Position numbers and translations under genes: made by a program | Part shown: positions 27,447-35,670 of the stretch, piece by piece | Layout of the letters: each line of letters begins with the position of its first letter | How positions within the stretch are numbered: position 1 is the stretch's first letter | The notes under the pieces: model-generated | Seen by the model: the letters and a program-made list of their open reading frames with translations, nothing else | Told to the model about the DNA's origin: nothing | The model's database searches: none | Source: Rhizobiaceae bacterium | GTDB taxonomy: Bacteria > Pseudomonadota > Alphaproteobacteria > Rhizobiales > Rhizobiaceae | Direction: 5' to 3' | NCBI GenBank assembly: GCA_017643495.1 | Contig: JAEPNK010000001.1 | Span: forward strand, 1,283,623-1,347,622 | Length of the DNA: 64,000 nucleotides

Positions 27447-28028
27447 TTACAGTTTCTCCCAGACGTTCGGATTGTCGGCTGCCTGTCGTTTCAGGTAGGT
27501 CAACTCGGCATCTTGCCAACGAAGAACCTTGGCCTCTTGATTATCGAGAATGAAGTCGCCTTTGTCGGTAACGACCGTTAGCACTGCATGTCCGCCACCG
27601 TTGGCATCATAAACCACTGTCACCAGCAGAGAACTGAGAGGAAAACCTTGCTCTTGTAGAGTTTTACGTTTCAACAACGCATAGTCTTCGCAGTCACCTT
27701 TTGACATCGGATATGTCCACAACTCCTCAATGCCGAAATTGTCCATATCGGTAACTGGTTCGATTTTACTGTTCACTTCCCAGTTGACGCTGGTAAGTTT
27801 CTGCCAAGCTTTACGGGTCAGTTTCACCTTCTTGGGTTGTTCTCTCACGGAACAGCGTTCCTGATACCGTGTGCAGTATCCGATGTAGCCGATCGGTATC
27901 GAGGTCTTGCCAAATGTTTGCATGTTGGCTTCCGAACCCGGCTGCTGCGGATTCAGGTGCAGCGCGTTTGCTGATGCAGCTACAGTTGAGAAAGATAAAA
28001 GGATCGCTGCGAGACTAAAGAATTTCAT
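27447..28028 (-). CDS. Transglutaminase-like cysteine peptidase (BTLCP family), exported
   Basis: This is a 193-residue protein with a Sec signal (MKFFSLAAILLSFSTVAASA) and the catalytic triad of bacterial transglutaminase-like cysteine proteinases: C113 in KGDCEDYALLKR, H147 in GGGHAVL and D162 in LDNQ. The family is periplasmic and common in alphaproteobacteria. The start at 28028 gives the signal peptide at the N-terminus. It is convergent with the DUF1624 gene, the two stops being one base apart. Confidence 0.82.
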   Translation of the reverse strand: MKFFSLAAILLSFSTVAASANALHLNPQQPGSEANMQTFGKTSIPIGYIGYCTRYQERCSVREQPKKVKLTRKAWQKLTSVNWEVNSKIEPVTDMDNFGIEELWTYPMSKGDCEDYALLKRKTLQEQGFPLSSLLVTVVYDANGGGHAVLTVVTDKGDFILDNQEAKVLRWQDAELTYLKRQAADNPNVWEKL

Positions 28029-28133
28029 TGTCACCACTCCACTGATTGAGCGGTTATTGTGACAAATAAGACTCAAATGAGCGCAAAAATGCGAGGGCAC
28101 CTTTGATTCAAATGTTCAACGCGAGCGAAAGAT

Positions 28134-28739
28134 TCAGTTAAATGATAGATACGTCTGTTTGGTCACCAATCGACGTAACTTCGCAACGGCGACATCGGGT
28201 TCTTCATGAAAATCGATTGTTCCAAAAAAGGTGTTGTCCTCGTGAAAGAGCAAGATCGAAGCGGTGTGGTCCACGTTGTAGGAACCATTCTCCACGGGGC
28301 CTTTTTTGAAATAAATTTTGAAATTCTTTGCGAAATGATCGAGCTCTTGCTTCGTAGGGCGTAAAGCAACAATTCTTGCATCGAAATAGCCGACATACTA
28401 CTTGAGGATTTTAGTCGTATCGCGCTCCGGATCGGCTGTGACGAAAATGGGCTGTAATTTGTCGGCATCTGCTTCCAACTGTTTGAGCCAGTTGGAAATA
28501 TCGCTCAAAGTAGTCGGGCATATGTCGGGGCAGTGCGTAAATCCAAGGAAATACATTTTGGCCTTTCCTGGAAAAGACTTCTCGGTGATGGTTTTCCCTT
28601 GAGCGGACATCATGCTGAATTCGCCTCCGATGTCAGCGAGACCGGTAACAGGTTCGTCATTGGATTGGCTCCAGACAAACACCATCAGTGAAATAAGCGC
28701 GACACATAAGCTCCACGTTACAACCCTAAACATTTTCAT
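28134..28739 (-). pseudogene. SCO1/SenC-type copper chaperone interrupted by an amber codon
   Basis: The reading frame encodes a membrane anchor and the SCO thioredoxin fold with the copper-binding FLGFTHCPDICPTTL and TADPERDTTKILK. It then meets TAG (28398-28400), and the same frame continues with YVGYFDARIVALRPT, YNVDHTASILLFHED and a natural end at TGA (28134-28136). The missing distal part includes the conserved histidine (DHTAS) needed for copper binding. A single base change explains the stop. Either the gene is dead, the stop is read through, or the base is a sequencing error. SCO proteins deliver copper or reduce the Cu-A site of cytochrome oxidase. The start was taken at 28739. Confidence 0.82.
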
Positions 28740-28945
28740 TTTGTGTTCCCATCTTCTGAAAAGTGGTTTCCTCACCGTTTAACATCTCGTATTAAATGTC
28801 GCCTGAAGAATTGGCCAATTCATTAATGTCAAACCGTTACGTCGTTCAGGGATAGAATCCAAAATAGCCTTGAGAATCGATCTGCCAAAAAACTTTTTCT
28901 TGCTAATAGTTCTCAATTGCAGAACAGTAGTTTGGCAACTATTTG

Positions 28946-29752
28946 ATGAAAGCGCGTATGCTCGAATATCTCTCCAGCTACGATCCGCTAGCGCTTGGAG
29001 TGCTTGGCAGCCTGTGTGCGGGTTTGATGACGACCGTGGGTGCTGCGCCTGTATTGGCAGGCAAAATTCCAAACGAACAATCTAGAGATGGTCTATTGGG
29101 TTTTGCTGCTGGTGTCATGCTGGCAGCTTCATTTTTCTCTCTCATCGTGCCATCACTCGAAATTTCGGAAAAAGTTTATGGCGAAGGTGCCATCCCTGCT
29201 GGGATCGCGGTCGTCGGTATTCTCTTGGGAGCAGGTGCGGTCGCTTTGCTCAACAAGATGCTTCCCCACGAACACTTCTTTCAGGGAAGAGAAGGACCGC
29301 AAAGTGTGTCGTTGCGGCGGGTTTGGCTGTTCATCATCGCAATCACCATCCATAATTTTCCCGAAGGCTTGGCAGTGGGTGTTGGTTTCGGCAGCGGAGA
29401 CGTTTCTCAAGGCTTGCCTTTGGCAATTGGTATCGGACTTCAGAACGCGCCCGAAGGCTTGGCCGTGGCGGTCGCCTTGATGGGGGAAGGATACTCGAAA
29501 CAACGGGCCTTCATGATCGCTGCTCTGACGGGCTTAGTTGAACCAATTGGTGGCCTGATAGGAGCTGGAGCGGTATCGTTTTCCGAGCCTCTTCTGCCTT
29601 GGGGACTTGTTTTTGCAGCGGGCGCGATGCTGTATGTAATCAGCCATGAAATCATTCCAGAAACCCATCGTCGCGGTTTTCAAAATGAAGCGACAACCGG
29701 CCTACTCATTGGTCTTGTGCTCATGCTTTTTCTTGATGTCTGGCTCGGCTAG
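28946..29752 (+). CDS. ZIP-family divalent metal transporter
   Basis: This is a 268-residue protein with about eight membrane helices. Metal-binding helices 4 and 5 are recognisable as IHNFPEGLAVGVGFG and NAPEGLAVAVAL, as in ZupT-type ZIP transporters, with a short His/charged loop HEHFFQGREG before them. ZIP proteins move Zn, Fe or related cations into the cytosol, though some bacterial members may act otherwise. The ATG at 28946 directly follows a TTG that could also start. A short dyad GTTCT-N7-AGAAC lies at 28909-28925, just upstream, and could be an operator. Confidence 0.85.
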   Translation: MKARMLEYLSSYDPLALGVLGSLCAGLMTTVGAAPVLAGKIPNEQSRDGLLGFAAGVMLAASFFSLIVPSLEISEKVYGEGAIPAGIAVVGILLGAGAVALLNKMLPHEHFFQGREGPQSVSLRRVWLFIIAITIHNFPEGLAVGVGFGSGDVSQGLPLAIGIGLQNAPEGLAVAVALMGEGYSKQRAFMIAALTGLVEPIGGLIGAGAVSFSEPLLPWGLVFAAGAMLYVISHEIIPETHRRGFQNEATTGLLIGLVLMLFLDVWLG

Positions 29753-29797
29753 ATTGGGACGTAAGAACGTTTTATGGGCGCGCGCTCCGTATTATCC

Positions 29798-30943
29798 TTA
29801 TTCGATACTTGGCGAGTAAGGATCTGACAACGCAGCATTAGGCCGACTGATTGGTACAGCACTGAATGATGTGCGCTTGGCCAGAGTTTTGGCACCGGTC
29901 AATTTCAATTGCCGCCGGAAAGCCGGATGCATACCTCCGTCCGAGTATTGATAGGCAATAGTGACCTCGCCCGTCCTCAATAAAGTGTTGATCTTTTCGT
30001 CATCCTCTATCAATTTAGCTAGAACCTGCGGGTCTGAAATGCCAATAGCAGGGCAGACCGCCAAGGGGTTGGCCGATGACAGGGGACCCGTTTCGAACAC
30101 ATATCTCCCGCCGCAGTATGACACGCTCGGTTGGCGTTTTTTGATCTCGAAAAAATCGTAAGCGACTTTGATATCTTGCCAGAAACGATAGTTTGGATCG
30201 CTACTGTTCTTGGCCATGTTTTCCGGCGTCATCCGAAAGGGGAACGATTGAACCTGAAACGAGTTTTGCTCTCCTTTTAGCGCTTCGCGAGCAACCGCAT
30301 AGACTTCACCGACAGCCTCGTCGGTTATTGCGAAACAACCGGAAGATGAGCAGGCACCGTGAACCATCAATGCATCGCCTGTGTATCCAAGGGCGGATTC
30401 AAGTCTGTTGGGATAGCCTAGATTGAAGGACAGATGATACTTGGATTTCGGGTTCAGCATACTAGCCGAAACGTGGTAGATTCCTTCCGGCGCCTGTCGG
30501 TCGCCGGTTTTCTTTTTTGGCCCCAGTTTTCCTGACCACCGGCACATGGGATATGTTTTCAGCAACGCCATCTTGCCGGACTTGTCGCGCTTCCACACTT
30601 CCAACTCACTTTCTTGCTTAAAAATACGAACCAAAATCGGATCGCTCGGCGACATGGATTTTGACTCCATTTCCCGAACCAGCTTTGAAGGAATTGGTTG
30701 TTTACCGCGCGTGTCAACATCGAGCGTTGTCAGAACGCACCCAGTTGCAAGAAAGGCCGGCAGGATCAGCAAAAATAGATTGCTTGTAGTCCGTTTCAAA
30801 TCCGGATATAGACGCTTGAGTTCATCTATCTCTGCTGACTTGAAGCCAATTTTCTTGGCCTTTTCGACAAGATTGGCCTTGGACTGGACTGCCTCAGTAT
30901 CAACCGTACCAAGACAGACTTCTGATTCTTGTTCATCCGTCAT
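29798..30943 (-). CDS. YafK-type L,D-transpeptidase with internal lipobox
   Basis: This is a 381-residue protein whose YkuD/YafK catalytic motif is HGACSSSGCFAITDE (catalytic Cys in SSSGC). A hydrophobic segment ending in LATGC around residue 68 looks like a lipoprotein signal, but it is preceded by about 50 polar residues, an unusually long n-region. The start at 30943 overlaps the lspA stop (ATGA), so the gene is coupled to a signal peptidase that matures lipoproteins. The protein probably acts on peptidoglycan cross-links or lipoprotein attachment in the periplasm. A start inside the extension cannot be excluded, but none with a better ribosome site is evident. Confidence 0.82.
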   Translation of the reverse strand: MTDEQESEVCLGTVDTEAVQSKANLVEKAKKIGFKSAEIDELKRLYPDLKRTTSNLFLLILPAFLATGCVLTTLDVDTRGKQPIPSKLVREMESKSMSPSDPILVRIFKQESELEVWKRDKSGKMALLKTYPMCRWSGKLGPKKKTGDRQAPEGIYHVSASMLNPKSKYHLSFNLGYPNRLESALGYTGDALMVHGACSSSGCFAITDEAVGEVYAVAREALKGEQNSFQVQSFPFRMTPENMAKNSSDPNYRFWQDIKVAYDFFEIKKRQPSVSYCGGRYVFETGPLSSANPLAVCPAIGISDPQVLAKLIEDDEKINTLLRTGEVTIAYQYSDGGMHPAFRRQLKLTGAKTLAKRTSFSAVPISRPNAALSDPYSPSIE

Positions 30944-31383
30944 TTGTTGCTCCAAAGCACCGAAATTGCGCCACAGAAAATGAAAGTGTCCGCCATATTG
31001 AATGCTGGCCAATGCATCGTCTCGGCATAAAAGTCCAAGAAGTCAGTCACTGCGCCGTGGCGAATGCGATCACTTCTGTTTCCCGGCGCGCCACCAATTA
31101 TCAGCCCCAATCCAACGGTCTCCAAAATGCTCGTCGCGCGCATTAGCCAGATAATCAACGCGAACACTATGGCAGTCGTGAGGAGGACCAAGACCCACCA
31201 CGGTACGCCCCCCAAGAGCCCGAATGAGACGCCATAGTTTTGGACGAACACGAGATTGAAACCGGGAAAGATCGCTATTCCATTTGAAAGCCACTCGGCG
31301 TTTTCAATCGCTAGCCATTTCGTGATCTGATCAATCGCGAATGCAAAAACAGCAAGCAACAGGCCGAGCGCTTTCAGGTTCAT
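30940..31383 (-). CDS. lspA: Prolipoprotein signal peptidase (signal peptidase II)
   Basis: This is a 147-residue integral membrane aspartic protease. It has QNYGVSFGLL, GGAPGNRSDRIRHGAV and the two catalytic aspartates in AVTDFLDF (D114) and FNMADTF (D132), the LspA pattern. The usual GGALGNLIDR is GGAPGNRSDR here, an altered segment. Lead and cadmium resistance loci often carry an extra lspA copy (PbrC-like), and this one sits within 8 kb of a CadR/PbrR regulator and pump. It is coupled by ATGA overlaps to DsbA upstream and the L,D-transpeptidase downstream. Confidence 0.9.
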   Translation of the reverse strand: MNLKALGLLLAVFAFAIDQITKWLAIENAEWLSNGIAIFPGFNLVFVQNYGVSFGLLGGVPWWVLVLLTTAIVFALIIWLMRATSILETVGLGLIIGGAPGNRSDRIRHGAVTDFLDFYAETMHWPAFNMADTFIFCGAISVLWSNK

Positions 31384-32045
31384 TGTGTCGCCGAAGCCTT
31401 CTCTACTTCCATCCGAACCATATTCTCTAGTTCCCGTTGTCCAAATTTAGTCAGTGGCTTTCCATTTACGAAGAACGTTGGTGTGCCTCTGATGCCTACA
31501 GCTTCAACATCAGCACTGTCCTGATTGATAATTCCCACAGAGCTGGGCGATTTCATCTGAGCTGCTGCCTGTTCAATGTTAAGGCCAGCAGATGCTGCGA
31601 TTTTGAGAATCTTGTCGGGTGATGGCGAACCATGCGACGCCCACACTGGTTGATTGGCCAAGAGCGCTTCCATCACAGGAAGAAAGACGTTTTGCTGTCT
31701 CGCGGCTTCTAGAACCGCAATAGCTTTTAGTGAAGCTTCCCCGTGAAACGGTGTGTAGCGCACAACCACACGAACCTTGCCCGCATAGCGATCAAGTATG
31801 CCTTTGACGATGGGATGAAATGCGCGACAAGCCTCGCATGCGGGATCGAAAAATTCAACGATCGTGACAGGCGCGTCTTTTGCCCCCAATATCGGAGAAT
31901 AGCTGCGCACCAGTGAATTCTGTTTCGCGGGCGGGGATACTGGCTTGGTGTCAGCTGTTTGGGTGTTCGTGTTGAACCAGGCGCCAACAGCAAAGATGAC
32001 CAAGACCAATCCAACGGAACCGAGAATAAGAGTTTGGCGTGTCAT
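31380..32045 (-). CDS. DsbA-family thiol oxidoreductase
   Basis: This is a 221-residue protein with an N-terminal membrane anchor or signal (LILGSVGLVLVIFAVGAWF) and a thioredoxin-fold domain. The redox motif is DPACEACRAF (C70, C73) and the cis-proline loop is GIRGTPTFF. The CEAC active site differs from the CPHC of E. coli DsbA and resembles BdbD/DsbA-like membrane-tethered oxidases. It overlaps DsbB and LspA by ATGA, so the pair DsbB-DsbA works as a disulfide-forming unit in the envelope. Confidence 0.88.
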   Translation of the reverse strand: MTRQTLILGSVGLVLVIFAVGAWFNTNTQTADTKPVSPPAKQNSLVRSYSPILGAKDAPVTIVEFFDPACEACRAFHPIVKGILDRYAGKVRVVVRYTPFHGEASLKAIAVLEAARQQNVFLPVMEALLANQPVWASHGSPSPDKILKIAASAGLNIEQAAAQMKSPSSVGIINQDSADVEAVGIRGTPTFFVNGKPLTKFGQRELENMVRMEVEKASATQ

Positions 32046-32485
32046 TTTGGAGCCTTTCTACACATTCCAAGAAGCAAAAATAGGATTGTCCCAAACGCCA
32101 GCAACGAAAGTCCGGGAATGGGCAACCCAATGATCATCATGGACTCGCCAGTGCATGACGGTCCGGATTGTTCGCAAGGGATGATCGGCTTTGGAATGAG
32201 ACCGATATATAGCAACGTGTGATACAGAGCGATGATGGCACCAAAGCCAGCCAAAGGTGTTGCGTATTTCCAAACCATTACATCTGCGTTCCATATCGCG
32301 ACCCCAAGGACGACAGCCAAAGGGAACATAAAAGAGCGTTGAAACCAGCATAGATCACATGGTATCTGGCCCATGACCTCACCGATAAACAGGACAGCGA
32401 GCGAAGACACAAACGCAATCAACCACGCAAAAAATAGAAGGTAAGTCGGTCGTGAGTGCATTTCACGATCTACTTCTTGGCTCAT
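32042..32485 (-). CDS. dsbB: DsbB-family disulfide bond formation protein
   Basis: This is a 147-residue four-helix membrane protein with the quinone-proximal CxxC in IPCDLCWFQR (C43, C46) and a periplasmic cysteine pair C104/C111 (PCEQSGPSC). This is the BdbC/DsbB arrangement. It reoxidises the adjacent DsbA-like protein and passes electrons to quinone. It is the first gene of a four-gene coupled operon dsbB-dsbA-lspA-ldt on the minus strand. Confidence 0.88.
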   Translation of the reverse strand: MSQEVDREMHSRPTYLLFFAWLIAFVSSLAVLFIGEVMGQIPCDLCWFQRSFMFPLAVVLGVAIWNADVMVWKYATPLAGFGAIIALYHTLLYIGLIPKPIIPCEQSGPSCTGESMMIIGLPIPGLSLLAFGTILFLLLGMCRKAPK

Positions 32486-32631
32486 TTAGAATTCGTATTG
32501 GTACTGGAAGCATTCCAGAACTCTCCGTGTCACGATCTAAGGTACAAATATAGGTTGTTGGTTGTAGGGCTATGAGGGCCTAAAATTTCGCGAAGAAGGC
32601 TTCCGGAGGATGCTCAAATTCGCCCGAAGCT

Positions 32632-33333
32632 CTAGACAACAACGATAGGTGATCCATTTGGAACACGGTTGTAGAGATCAATAACATCTTGGTTTAGCAG
32701 GCGAACACATCCGCTCGATACCGCGCTTCCGATGCTGGATGCTTGCGAGGTGCCATGAAGCCGGTACAAGGTGTCTTGACCATTTTGAAAAATATAAAGA
32801 GCTCTGGCACCGAGTGCATTGTCCAGTCCTGGCGGTTGACCGCCGTTTTCGGCACTCCATTTCTCCAATGACGGATCACGTTCGATCATTTCAGCTGGCG
32901 GCGTCCATTTGGGCCATTTCTGTTTCCATCGGATCTTGCCAGTGCCGTTCCAAGAGAATCCCGCTCGCCCCAGTCCAACACCATAGCGCATGGCAGTGCC
33001 ACCCGGTTGGGTCCAGTAGAGATAGAAATTCTTCGTGTCGACAACGACTGTACCAGCAGGATATCCGGTCCGGTTGGCTACTTCCCGCCGATAGAACTTT
33101 GATTTGACCTTCTTTAGATCAACCGCTGGCAGCGGAAATTGTTCGTCGTGTTTGGGGCCATAAATCAGAGCATAGTTCTCAGAGGATTTGCCAGACGTTG
33201 TGCGCCCTTTACCAATGCGAGCCACGACACGCTCACTACGAGTACAACCGGAAAGGACTAGCGCGGCCGCGCTAGTCCCACCGATGAGAAAATTGCGTCG
33301 GCTCAGCAATTGGGATTTTTCTTCAATGATCAT
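32632..33333 (-). CDS. L,D-transpeptidase (YkuD), Tat-type signal with lipobox
   Basis: This 233-residue protein begins with a twin-arginine motif SRRNFLIGG and a hydrophobic stretch ending in LSGC, so it may be a Tat-exported lipoprotein. The YkuD catalytic motif is HGTSQASSIGSAVSSGCVRL, and the substrate-side segment VVVDTKNFYLYW is typical of the ErfK/YbiS branch. It should form 3-3 cross-links or anchor proteins to peptidoglycan. Its start overlaps the DUF411 gene stop (ATGA). Confidence 0.88.
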   Translation of the reverse strand: MIIEEKSQLLSRRNFLIGGTSAAALVLSGCTRSERVVARIGKGRTTSGKSSENYALIYGPKHDEQFPLPAVDLKKVKSKFYRREVANRTGYPAGTVVVDTKNFYLYWTQPGGTAMRYGVGLGRAGFSWNGTGKIRWKQKWPKWTPPAEMIERDPSLEKWSAENGGQPPGLDNALGARALYIFQNGQDTLYRLHGTSQASSIGSAVSSGCVRLLNQDVIDLYNRVPNGSPIVVV

Positions 33334-33788
33334 TTTCCCACCTCATAGAACATCTCGGGTCTTTCAGTTTTGGCATGGGTAAAAGACACTACATCGTAGC
33401 GGGCTTCGGGATCGTACCCCATCCCTAGAGAGCCCGTTGGCATACCTGCGACAGCGATGCCGCGTACATTTGGCTTTGCACTTTGCAGTTTATCGATTGC
33501 CTGCAAAGGCAAATGCCCTTCTATTAAGTATTTCCCCAACACCGCTGTGTGACATGCCTCTAGCTGAGCGGGCACACCAGACTGTCGTTTTGTTAGCAAT
33601 AGGTTATCTATATTTTTCACTTCGACCACATAGCCCGCATCTTGCATTGCTTTGGTCCAGACTTCGCAACATCCGCACCACGGCGTTTTGTACACAGTCA
33701 TATTATTAATTTGTTCGGCGTGGGTGGCATTGCTTACTGTAAGAAGCAAAAGCGCACCTGCCAAAGATTGTATCAGTTGATTCGTCAT
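33330..33788 (-). CDS. DUF411 metal-binding protein
   Basis: This is a 152-residue exported protein with a signal peptide ending near THA and the DUF411 motif YKTPWCGCCEVW. A second cysteine/histidine site is in LEACHTAVLGKYLIEGHLP. DUF411 genes often occur with copper or other metal resistance genes and are thought to bind metal in the periplasm. It is enclosed between two L,D-transpeptidase genes, 17 bp after one and overlapping the other. Confidence 0.85.
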   Translation of the reverse strand: MTNQLIQSLAGALLLLTVSNATHAEQINNMTVYKTPWCGCCEVWTKAMQDAGYVVEVKNIDNLLLTKRQSGVPAQLEACHTAVLGKYLIEGHLPLQAIDKLQSAKPNVRGIAVAGMPTGSLGMGYDPEARYDVVSFTHAKTERPEMFYEVGK

Positions 33789-33805
33789 TCTCTTATCTTT
33801 CTCAA

Positions 33806-34378
33806 TCAGAGAACAATGACGCGAGCACCTAGGGGCACGCGTTCGTACAGGTCTTTGACATGTTCATTAACCATGCGAATGCAGCCATTCGATACCGATC
33901 TGCCGATCGAAGAAGGCTGGGTCGTACCATGAATTCTGAAATATGTGTCCCGATTTCCCTTGTATAGATAAAGCGCACGCGCGCCCAAAGGGTTTCCAGG
34001 ACCGCCAGGAACGCCGCCTGCAAATTTCGCATATTTTTCTGGCGAACGGCGGATCATATTTTTTGTTGGTGTCCAAGATGGCCACTTTGCTTTACGCCTG
34101 ATCGTGGCTGTGCCTTTGAAAGTAAGACCTGCCTTGCCAACACCCACGCCATATCGCCGCGCTTTCGTTCTGCTTTCTACTAGATATAGGAAGTGATTGC
34201 GGGGATCGACGACGATCGTGCCAGGAGCGTAACCTCTGAAGGAGACGCGTTGAGGCAGATATTTCCTTTTAAGTTTAAACTGTTTGCTGTCATGGGCTAG
34301 CGCGGGATTTGTTGCAGCTAGCATGATACTGGAAACAAGTGCGGTTGCACCAGCTAATAGGGAACGTCTAGTAAGCAT
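33806..34378 (-). CDS. L,D-transpeptidase (YkuD), exported
   Basis: This 190-residue protein has a signal MLTRRSLLAGATALVSSIM with a twin-arginine-like RRSLLAG and the catalytic block HGTTQPSSIGRSVSNGCIRM. The start at 34378 has AGAGG upstream; the frame extends eight codons further without better support. It is about 40% alike by eye to the protein at 32,632 in the core and is probably a paralogue. Three L,D-transpeptidase genes within 5 kb is unusual for a mobile cargo. Confidence 0.87.
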   Translation of the reverse strand: MLTRRSLLAGATALVSSIMLAATNPALAHDSKQFKLKRKYLPQRVSFRGYAPGTIVVDPRNHFLYLVESRTKARRYGVGVGKAGLTFKGTATIRRKAKWPSWTPTKNMIRRSPEKYAKFAGGVPGGPGNPLGARALYLYKGNRDTYFRIHGTTQPSSIGRSVSNGCIRMVNEHVKDLYERVPLGARVIVL

Positions 34379-34435
34379 GTTCGAAACCTCTTCTAAATTC
34401 ACGATTAACCGCCCAAAAAGGCAGTTTGTATGGAA

Positions 34436-34780
34436 CTAGTTGAGATTCCTTGGAGGGCGCTTTTCAAGATCCATAAGATCGCCAGCTACCCTATCGGTTC
34501 TAAATTCCGAGGTCTTGCCAATTGTCCAGCTGCCATCAATGCGGTTAGTGCTGGGGAGAATGGCGCAAGACACATTGCAGTGATCATGCGGCGTATGTTT
34601 CACAAAGTCCATTTCCGCACAACAGTCTTGGTCGTCACTATTTGGAATAAAATCTAACTCCGCAGTTGCGGAATGGTATTGGGTACTGCTTTGTTCAAGG
34701 CTAGCCGCAACGGAATTGTGCATGCCGAAAGCGGCAAACACAATTGGAAAGACTGTAAGGAGCATAACAAAGCGATACAT
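34436..34780 (-). CDS. Small exported Cys/His-rich protein, possible metal binder
   Basis: This is a 114-residue protein with a signal peptide (VMLLTVFPIVFAAFGM...VAA) and a cluster of potential metal ligands: DQDCCAEMDFVKHTPHDHCNVSC. Similar small periplasmic proteins occur in copper and silver resistance loci, but I do not recognise a named family. The start at 34780 puts the signal at the N-terminus. It is followed after 57 bp by the L,D-transpeptidase gene and probably belongs to the same operon. Confidence 0.6.
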   Translation of the reverse strand: MYRFVMLLTVFPIVFAAFGMHNSVAASLEQSSTQYHSATAELDFIPNSDDQDCCAEMDFVKHTPHDHCNVSCAILPSTNRIDGSWTIGKTSEFRTDRVAGDLMDLEKRPPRNLN

Positions 34781-34934
34781 AAACCTCGTATATATCAAAG
34801 ACCTTAACTGAGTCATTAAAATAATTCACATTCCCGTGTGAATAACTCGCAGAAATCAGTCGATCCGATGTTTCCAATCGCTCCATATGAATTAATCGTG
34901 AAACTGACTATCAAGAGCCAAATGGCGTGCCGAG

Positions 34935-35430
34935 TTGCACCTCCGTCAGAAACGACTACGAAAGAGCACTTTCTTGAATAGCTTATTTGAACTTGTTGGT
35001 GAATATGGAATCTGGATTTACGGAGTTCTCTTTATCTATCGCGCTATGAAAAGTGGTTCACTTCCATTATTTTCAGGCTATGCGGCACAAGCGGGTATCC
35101 TTGAACTGGTACCGGTAGTGGCAGCTACTTTTGCTGGCGGATATTTGGGCGACGAAGCGAGTTTTGCCGTTGCCAAACGATAAGGAGTTTTTGGTCCTCC
35201 AGATGCCTTGGCTTTGTCGGATCATGAACGCGGCGAAGGCTTTGGTTGCTCGATATGGGTGGGTGTACGCCTTTCTCCATCGATACCCAAAAGCATGAAG
35301 GGGCGGGGCTTTTCCTATGGGATAGGGGCCGATGTCTTGGCCCACTTTCACTGCTTTAAATGCTGCCTCGGCTGCTTTGTGGACAAGCATTCTCATCGGC
35401 CTTGGTAAGTCGATTTCTGGTGGTGCATGA
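34935..35430 (+). pseudogene. Degenerate DedA-family membrane protein gene
   Basis: The first 82 codons read as the N-terminus of a DedA (VTT-domain) protein, with LFELVGEYGIWIYGVLFIYRAMKSGS and ATFAGGYLGDEASFAVAKR-type residues, then TAA (35181-35183). One base out of phase the homology continues as ALVARYGWVYAFLHRYPK, meets TGA and TAG stops, and goes on as GPMSWPTFTALNAASAALWTSILIGLGK to a stop at 35430. So at least one frameshift and two nonsense codons disrupt it. No good start codon remains. DedA proteins are lipid or proton-dependent membrane transporters; this copy is inactive. Confidence 0.75.
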
Positions 35431-35670
35431 TATTCAAGCCGGGCGTTTTGTCGAGGCTGGCGCAGCTTGGGATGCGAGCGGAAATGACTTCTATGTCCTC
35501 ATGCTGCAAAGCGCTAAAAACAATGAGCCAGTCGTCAAAGTCATGACGTGGCTTACGGCGCGCTCCTCCGAAGATACCTGACTGCCTTAGTGCTTTGAGT
35601 AGTCGTTCAAATCATTCAGACAAAAGTCAGCAAAGTCCGCATTGCCGCCGTTGGTATGAATTATTTCAGA

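Noticed and set aside
28163-28468. Open frame of 101 codons over the SCO gene's distal part
   Set aside because: It is out of phase with the SCO frame; the homologous residues are in the frame that continues after the amber codon.
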